Origin: a bacterium
GTDB lineage: Bacteria; Auribacterota; UBA3054
Direction: 5' to 3'
Assembly: GCA_017963805.1 (NCBI GenBank)
Contig: JAGCTE010000074.1
Coordinates: 1-62,991 of the forward strand
DNA length: 62,991 nt
In this document: positions 57,601 through 62,991 of the stretch, piece after piece
How positions within the stretch are numbered: the first letter of the stretch is position 1
How the letters are laid out: every line of letters begins with the position of its first letter
Translations under genes and position numbers: made by a program
Notes under the pieces: model-generated
The model's input: the letters and a program-made list of their open reading frames with translations, nothing else
What the model was told of the DNA's origin: nothing
Database searches by the model: none

Positions 57601-59514
57601 ATGGCTCAGGTGATTCCCAAGTTATTTTTTTCATTTTTATTTTTCGCTTGCAGTTCCGCATTGCTTGCGAAGAATATTGATATACGCGACAAAGTATGGC
57701 TTGTTTCCGATATGGTTACAGGAAATGTTCATTGGGCAGAAAATTTTCTTGAGATTGAGAAGTTAGCGAAAGAGCAAAAATGGCTGGATGCTTCCAAATT
57801 GGCAAAAAGTTTACGCAGCAATCCAGATTGTGAAAAATATTATCTTTTGAACGGAGAGCCATATACAATAGTTTTGGACGGCCTTAATGTTGAATATCGC
57901 TTAAGAGGAGGATTAAGAGACGAGACTGCTTTGAACATAACCAGAAAATTCATGGATCAATATGCAGGTATTGCTGCGGGGAAAAGATATTATTCCTATA
58001 AATACATATCGCAGAAATATCGCTCTAAATGTAAAAATAATGATGCGAAATATTTCAATGCTTGCTGCGAGATAGTTAATTATGATCCTTACGATATAGC
58101 TCAAATTTTTGTCATGTTGTCCTGGGTGAAATCTCATCCGGAGCATTTTGACAAAACGCTTAAATTTTTCACGGAACTTAGAAATAGAAAAATATATTTT
58201 ACGCCTGAAATCGAATTGGAGATTATTGACAGCACATCAAGCGATACAAGGAGTAAATTCTTTTCTGTTATAGAATGGTTAAGAAGGAATTTCAATGTTG
58301 AACAGGATTCTATTAATAAAGCGTTGGATCTTCTAATAAAGTGTTTACCCGATAATAATTTCGATGATCTAAGTTTAGCTTATGGAACTTTAGTTGATCT
58401 CTCGCTTGCTCAGGGAACCGACGAAGCACGGTTGAAAATTACGGCAAGGATTATAAAAACGCGCCAATCAATTGAGGAAAAAGTTTATAAACTTGGTAAA
58501 AACATAAAGAAAAGAAATAATGAAAAAAGGATTTCTGATTTAACAGCAAGTATGGATAAACTTGTAGCAGACAATCCGGGGTTGGCAGCACTGAAGGAAA
58601 ATATAGCCTACTTATGGACTGATGAGAATAGGCAAAGGACCGATGGAAAATTGTCTATTTCTCAAATGATTAACGCTTTGGATCAAATAGAAGAATTAAA
58701 AAAACGTTTAAAGGATAGGGACGATCTTTTAGATGATATAGATAAATACAGAGACCTTCTTTTTGTTCCAGGCGCTCCTGGACAACTCTATCATTTAGCG
58801 GAAAAGTTGTACTGGAATGGTCAATATAGCAAGTGTTTCAATTGCTTATCCAACTTTTTTACAGATCCCTTAAACCCTGACGGCTTTACAAAGGGAGCTG
58901 CTCATTTCTATATAGGAAGAATGTATAAGCAGCTTCCTCCAAGATACTTGAAAATTTCAAGACAAGAAGCGATAGAAAAAGCTCTCGATCATCTCATAAT
59001 CGTTCACACGTTTCCAACTTGCCTTACTTATATATCGTATTCCTACATTTTGGCTGCTGAAATCTTGAAGGAAATGAACGCCCCGGAACAGGCAATAGCG
59101 CTTTGTATGGCTGATGTTCCCAGTCTGGATTACAGTTTCGTAAAGCAGTGGAGGCACAAAGACGCGGCCATGTGTTGTTTGTCTATTAATGATATTACGA
59201 ATTCTATCCGGCATGTTCAGGAAATGATTAGGTATTGCGATAATGATAAAAATGAAGATTTAGATTATTTCAAAGCTCGTTTTGATTTCACATCCAGCCT
59301 TTGGAAAAGCTGTGCGACCAATTTCTTTACTTTGCTTGACAAGAACGAAGCAATCAATTTGGCGCTTTCCAGCAGCAGCTATTTGAGACAAGATCTTCTT
59401 CAAGACGCTCTAACACATACTTGGCCAAGAATGGAAGATCTGCCGTTGGCTATTTCTACTAACAGAGTTTTGAATAATAATATAAACTTATCCTCAAACG
59501 GAGAGAGTCAATGA
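57601..59514 (+). CDS. fused secreted helical protein (family A + family B)
   Basis: The 637-residue product has a signal peptide (1 to about 23). Residues 20-290 match the separate protein 1577-2488 (KVWLVSDMV, YYSYKY, YDPYD, LVDLSLAQ). Residues about 350-630 match 315-1574 (ALDQIEELKKRL, YRDLLFVPGAPGQLYHLAEK, FPTCLTYISYSY, TNRVLNNN). A charged linker (about 295-345, KNIKKRNNEKR) joins them. The order A-B is the reverse of the gene order B-A at the left edge. Both halves look all-helical and TPR-like, with no enzyme motif. Its stop overlaps the next gene (ATGA). Confidence 0.85.
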   Translation: MAQVIPKLFFSFLFFACSSALLAKNIDIRDKVWLVSDMVTGNVHWAENFLEIEKLAKEQKWLDASKLAKSLRSNPDCEKYYLLNGEPYTIVLDGLNVEYRLRGGLRDETALNITRKFMDQYAGIAAGKRYYSYKYISQKYRSKCKNNDAKYFNACCEIVNYDPYDIAQIFVMLSWVKSHPEHFDKTLKFFTELRNRKIYFTPEIELEIIDSTSSDTRSKFFSVIEWLRRNFNVEQDSINKALDLLIKCLPDNNFDDLSLAYGTLVDLSLAQGTDEARLKITARIIKTRQSIEEKVYKLGKNIKKRNNEKRISDLTASMDKLVADNPGLAALKENIAYLWTDENRQRTDGKLSISQMINALDQIEELKKRLKDRDDLLDDIDKYRDLLFVPGAPGQLYHLAEKLYWNGQYSKCFNCLSNFFTDPLNPDGFTKGAAHFYIGRMYKQLPPRYLKISRQEAIEKALDHLIIVHTFPTCLTYISYSYILAAEILKEMNAPEQAIALCMADVPSLDYSFVKQWRHKDAAMCCLSINDITNSIRHVQEMIRYCDNDKNEDLDYFKARFDFTSSLWKSCATNFFTLLDKNEAINLALSSSSYLRQDLLQDALTHTWPRMEDLPLAISTNRVLNNNINLSSNGESQ

Positions 59515-60839
59515 ATAAATTAATCATAATTTTATTTCTTATATTCCTAATGTCACCGATTGTTTTTGCGGAAAACATACCAGATAATCCTGATATTGGC
59601 GGACCTTCAACAGTTCACGTTAATGCTGAGAATGTTCGTTATTTTCTCAAAAATTTTACAAGTAGTTTTAATTCGGCGATTTGGATAATGGAGAATACCG
59701 ATACACAGGTATGTATAACAAATTATACAACGACATCTTATACGTTTTTTGACATGCCAATTGACCCGACAACATTGCTAATTGATGTTGGAGTTTTTTA
59801 TACAGACGAACATGGATATGAATCTGAATGCTGGTATGGAATGGTAGTAGAAGTAGTGAGGGCTCATCTTTATCCAGTAACAAGAGAAGGTATCGATATT
59901 ACTTATAATGGATCAGATGCCAATGTGCCAATTCATTTCAATGTTAATCACGATGGAGGGGACTTATATCATGATTATAACAATATACATCCTATGAATA
60001 ATGACGATGATGATTTGCTCTATCTTAACATGGGAATAGATTGTCCTGGTGTTAATTTTTCCGGTTGTACTTTAGAAATAGAGATTAGTGGAATAAGCGC
60101 TAAATTATGGACTAATAAAAGAAAAACGCAAGCATCTTATAATAACAACCGAAAATTTACTTTAATTGACAATGATATACACAATCTTGGAAATTATAAT
60201 TTTTACGTTGAAGCTTGCAATTATGGTACATTTCATATAAACGTTAAAATTAATGGTCATAAAATACATATGGGAAATATGCGTTATGATGCATATGCCG
60301 TAACGGTGGGGAATCAACCGCATGCCGGAGATTATATTGATGGTCTTAAAAGTTGCGAATGGAGCTATTTGAACGGGGTATTAGGCACGTCCAATATAAC
60401 TAGTTCTCTTGCTTGGATAGTAGATCCTAGTGGTTCTAGATTTGGCCACCCTTTTATTGTAACGCCAATCAGACCTAGAGTCTCATTTCCTGGACTATTG
60501 GTTTATTCAAACTATTACGGAGTTCCGGCGTATTATACTACTGTTGACGCCTTTGGGGACAACAATGATGTTTTTACTATAAATGATGTTCTTGCTTTTT
60601 TTCAAACGGGTATTTGGACATCCACATTTACCCCTTCTTCCAGCGCTGATACTATTATTTATTACAATGGTTTTCATGCCGCTAGAAAATATGGCAATGG
60701 ATCATGCCCTGGCGCTAGAGGAACATGGCGATTATATATGAGTAAGCATCCTGCTAGGATAGTAGTGCTGCATCGGGATGATCAATTAAATATGGGCTCA
60801 ATAACACTGAAATTTAACGAAACTGTTCCGCTTCCATAG
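59511..60839 (+). CDS. secreted beta-rich protein of unknown function
   Basis: The 442-residue protein has a signal peptide (1-20, ending VFAE). It looks beta-rich and asparagine/tyrosine rich; residues 20-110 could be a fibronectin III-like domain (YFLKNFTSSFNSAIWIMENT). The C-terminal 150 residues have a compact pattern with possible catalytic-type residues (YYNGFHAARKYG, CPGARGTWRLY, VVLHRDDQ) but no family that I recognise. It overlaps the fused A-B gene by 4 bases and lies 18 bases before the family C gene, so the three are co-expressed. Confidence 0.75.
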   Translation: MNKLIIILFLIFLMSPIVFAENIPDNPDIGGPSTVHVNAENVRYFLKNFTSSFNSAIWIMENTDTQVCITNYTTTSYTFFDMPIDPTTLLIDVGVFYTDEHGYESECWYGMVVEVVRAHLYPVTREGIDITYNGSDANVPIHFNVNHDGGDLYHDYNNIHPMNNDDDDLLYLNMGIDCPGVNFSGCTLEIEISGISAKLWTNKRKTQASYNNNRKFTLIDNDIHNLGNYNFYVEACNYGTFHINVKINGHKIHMGNMRYDAYAVTVGNQPHAGDYIDGLKSCEWSYLNGVLGTSNITSSLAWIVDPSGSRFGHPFIVTPIRPRVSFPGLLVYSNYYGVPAYYTTVDAFGDNNDVFTINDVLAFFQTGIWTSTFTPSSSADTIIYYNGFHAARKYGNGSCPGARGTWRLYMSKHPARIVVLHRDDQLNMGSITLKFNETVPLP

Positions 60840-60857
60840 GGAGAAAAGAGAAAAGTT

Positions 60858-61835
60858 ATGAAAATATTATTGCCTTTTCTGATACTTTCGGTCGCAATAG
60901 CAAATTTTACATATGCCTCTCTTAGCGATGAGAGGTATGTGGAGCTTATCATGAAAGCGGCCAGCACCCCGCTTTGTATGCCAGAAGAATCAGCTATAAA
61001 ACCATCGCAAAAAGAAATTTTTGAAATATATAAGGAAGGATTTGTCGCAAGGCAGCAACTGTTTTCTCAACCTGTTAGCGAATATCTTCCAAAACTATAT
61101 GATTTTTGGTCTGACACGAGATATACGAATGAAGTAGTAACTTTGCTAGACCTTGACGGTAAAGAGATCGTGGAGAGATCTTTTTACACCGCAGTTGATA
61201 TTCAGCTTGATTTTATGTCAGGATTATACTTTGGCTTTTTAACGAAAGGCCACATCGGTTTTTTATGGATGAAAGGAGATTTGGATGATCCTATAATATC
61301 TTCTTCTTCTTATAAATATTTTTGGTGGTATGAGGGAAGGCGCTATCTTCCAGAGATATGGAATGATTGGCTGAATTGCTGGAGAGCTGAGCAAAGATTA
61401 GAAAAGCCAAGGAAAGCAGTTGAAGAAGAGCTTTTATCGGAGATTACCGGATATGGCTATCATATTTTTCCATACTTATATAGGGAGATGAGGTTAGGCG
61501 ATAAAAGTATGTCTAAGGTATTGGAAGAAATGTCAAAGCCGGAAAAAGGGAGTTGGAAATTTGAAGATTTTCCATCTTGGTGGGAAAAGAATCAAAAGAA
61601 TTTTTCTTTTACTAATCCGGAAGGGTACGAAAGCATTAAGGCAAAATTATTGCTTGGCGCTTTTCCGTATAGCAAGCTTATGCTTGGCGATATGGACAGG
61701 TGGAATAAAAACATTAAAAAATTTTACGCTGATCCCAATAATTTGAAAGAGAATTATTGGTACTATAAGATTAGCGACAAAGATATCTCTTCTGAAGAAA
61801 TTTCAGAAATTAAACAAAATTTAAAAACGGAGTAA
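60858..61835 (+). CDS. secreted protein, family C (resembles the partial gene at 1-318)
   Basis: The 325-residue protein has a signal peptide (1 to about 20). It is tryptophan/tyrosine rich and helical, with a hydrophobic patch at residues 118-135 (FMSGLYFGFLTKGHIGFLW) and YKYFWWYEGRRY. The C-terminus (WNKNIKKFY ... ENYWYYKISDK) resembles residues 60-85 of the truncated protein at 1-318. GGGAG precedes the ATG. No catalytic motif is recognised. It is the third gene of the right-hand locus. Confidence 0.75.
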   Translation: MKILLPFLILSVAIANFTYASLSDERYVELIMKAASTPLCMPEESAIKPSQKEIFEIYKEGFVARQQLFSQPVSEYLPKLYDFWSDTRYTNEVVTLLDLDGKEIVERSFYTAVDIQLDFMSGLYFGFLTKGHIGFLWMKGDLDDPIISSSSYKYFWWYEGRRYLPEIWNDWLNCWRAEQRLEKPRKAVEEELLSEITGYGYHIFPYLYREMRLGDKSMSKVLEEMSKPEKGSWKFEDFPSWWEKNQKNFSFTNPEGYESIKAKLLLGAFPYSKLMLGDMDRWNKNIKKFYADPNNLKENYWYYKISDKDISSEEISEIKQNLKTE

Positions 61836-61839
61836 CATT

Positions 61840-62991
61840 ATGAAAAAACTTATTAATTTTAGCCTTCTTTCGCTAATGTTAGCAACATTTGCCCAGGCGG
61901 CTTACGTTGCCGAAAAACCGAATGGCGAAGGGACGAAGGAAAAACCTTATGAGATCTCCAAACTAGAGAATCTTCTTTGGATGTCAGAGAACATCAGGGA
62001 ACTTGAACCTGGTGCTTACTATTCTCAAACTTGCGACATAGACGCTTCTGAAACAGCTAATTGGCGTGACGGATTGGGTTTCCCGCCTATAGGTGTTTAT
62101 GAAGATGGTTATTATTCATCCAATAAGTTTTATTTTACCGGCATTTATGACGGGAACAATTATGTCATAGACGGGCTAACCATTAAAGCAAAACTTGATA
62201 ATTTCGCACGCGGACTTTTTGGAGGAATTAGCAATGCGTTCCTTTGCAACATTAAACTGGACAATGTCAAATTTACTCCTAGAGGTGGTTGCGGGAGTTT
62301 GGTTGGCATTATGCAGAACAGCAATGTTAGCAATTGTCATGCAAAAGTAACTTTTTATGAATTTGAAGAAGATCCTACAATGGTTGGTCAAAATGGGGGA
62401 TTGATTGGTCATATTTATTACTCTGGATCTATAATTCGCTGTTCCGCTGAAAGCGAGGGATTGAGAGGAGATTATATAGGAGGATTGTTTGCTGATGAAA
62501 CCAGGCCAACATCAACTTTGATTCCATATAAATTTGTTGTCAGCGAATGTTTTACTAAGGGAAATATTGGTGATGGAAAAGGGTTTAAGATTGGAGGAAT
62601 AGCTGGATCTACGTCAGCTAAATGCATCAATTGCTATTCTTGGTGCAATGTTTCAGGGGAGGCAATAGTTGGCGGCTTTGCCGGCGAATGCGGCAATGTG
62701 GAAAACTGCTATGTTTATGGAAAAGTAAGCGAGGGAGGCAAAGCAATCTCTTCAGGTAGATATGAAGGAAAAGGCGTCTATTATTGTTCAGATAATGGAT
62801 CTGAAGATGATCGTGCCACAGGGAAGACTTACGCTGAGATGACGCATCAGGCGACCTTTGAAGGATGGGATTTTGACAACGTCTGGGATATAGAGGAAGG
62901 AGAGTCATTGCCGACTTTGCAGTGGGAAGCTCCGGAACCCGGGCTTGCTTTCCTTCTTCTGTCAATGCTTGTTGTTCCTTTGGCTAGGAAA
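61840..62991 (+). CDS. GLUG-repeat surface protein with PEP-CTERM-like tail, C-terminus at window edge
   Basis: The frame is open from ATG 61840 to the window end (384 codons). It has a signal peptide (MKKLINFSLLSLMLATFAQA), then GLUG-type repeats (YVIDGLTI, GLFGGI, GSLVGIM, GGLIGHI, IGGLFA, IGGIAG, VGGFAGEC) and the usual closing segment WDIEEGESLPTLQWE. The last residues PEPGLAFLLLSMLVVPLARK form a PEP-CTERM-like anchor: PEP, a hydrophobic stretch and terminal basic residues. Such proteins are exported and processed by exosortase. The stop codon is just outside the window. It begins 4 bases after family C. Confidence 0.88.
   Translation, partial: MKKLINFSLLSLMLATFAQAAYVAEKPNGEGTKEKPYEISKLENLLWMSENIRELEPGAYYSQTCDIDASETANWRDGLGFPPIGVYEDGYYSSNKFYFTGIYDGNNYVIDGLTIKAKLDNFARGLFGGISNAFLCNIKLDNVKFTPRGGCGSLVGIMQNSNVSNCHAKVTFYEFEEDPTMVGQNGGLIGHIYYSGSIIRCSAESEGLRGDYIGGLFADETRPTSTLIPYKFVVSECFTKGNIGDGKGFKIGGIAGSTSAKCINCYSWCNVSGEAIVGGFAGECGNVENCYVYGKVSEGGKAISSGRYEGKGVYYCSDNGSEDDRATGKTYAEMTHQATFEGWDFDNVWDIEEGESLPTLQWEAPEPGLAFLLLSMLVVPLARK

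Overview
The window comes from a Gram-negative bacterium. It encodes Pal, a LysM lipoprotein, an LptF/LptG-type permease, heptosyltransferase-like and Kdo/WaaP-kinase-like proteins, and many proteins with signal peptides. The mix of many secreted sugar esterases and glycosidases, GLUG-repeat protein with a PEP-CTERM-like tail, multi-SUMF protein and GGGtGRT protein suggests the Planctomycetota-Verrucomicrobiota-Chlamydiota group (Lentisphaerota, Kiritimatiellota or Verrucomicrobiota), perhaps gut-associated. That placement is inference; no rRNA or marker gene is present.

Layout. 1-2488: three secreted proteins of unrecognised families, the first cut by the window edge. 2631-6906: cmk, pyrD, a rhomboid protease and the NifU-like/GGGtGRT pair. 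6953-17270: a secreted esterase, an unknown secreted protein and six consecutive double-domain SGNH/GDSL hydrolases in subtype order A-B-C-C-A-B. 17279-22570: a GT4 glycosyltransferase, a DUF362 protein and a 936-residue repeat-rich surface protein. 22571-22994: a terminator and nested long palindromes that share a core but not their stems. 22995-30853: an M60-like metallopeptidase on the minus strand, pal, a LysM lipoprotein and an envelope-glycan operon (GT2, GT9, double kinase, Nudix). 30906-30992: tRNA-Leu(GAG).

31121-42007 is visibly AT-rich next to its neighbours. It carries a tightly packed set of large secreted proteins (22-copy decapeptide-repeat fibre, lipase-like hydrolase, two TSP3-type calcium-repeat proteins, clan GH-D glycosidase) that looks like an acquired block beside the tRNA. 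42014-43990 is a GH127 enzyme facing it. 44120-55522 is a housekeeping-like operon in native composition: hisC, a membrane-anchored unknown, hisB, LptF/G, pdxB, ribD, MATE and a triple SUMF protein. 55772-62991 is AT-rich again: an AAA/DUF4143 ATPase, a PQ-loop half transporter, then secreted proteins ending in a GLUG/PEP-CTERM-like protein cut by the edge.

Best candidates for something undescribed: (1) two neighbouring genes at the left end (315-1574 and 1577-2488) match the two halves of one gene at the right end (57601-59514) in swapped order, and a third small family sits beside both; (2) the six-gene double-SGNH array with patterned loss of catalytic residues; (3) the palindromic elements at 22623-22949, one inserted into another; (4) the four-gene AT-rich secreted block after tRNA-Leu. 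Compositions were judged by eye and no homology search was run.
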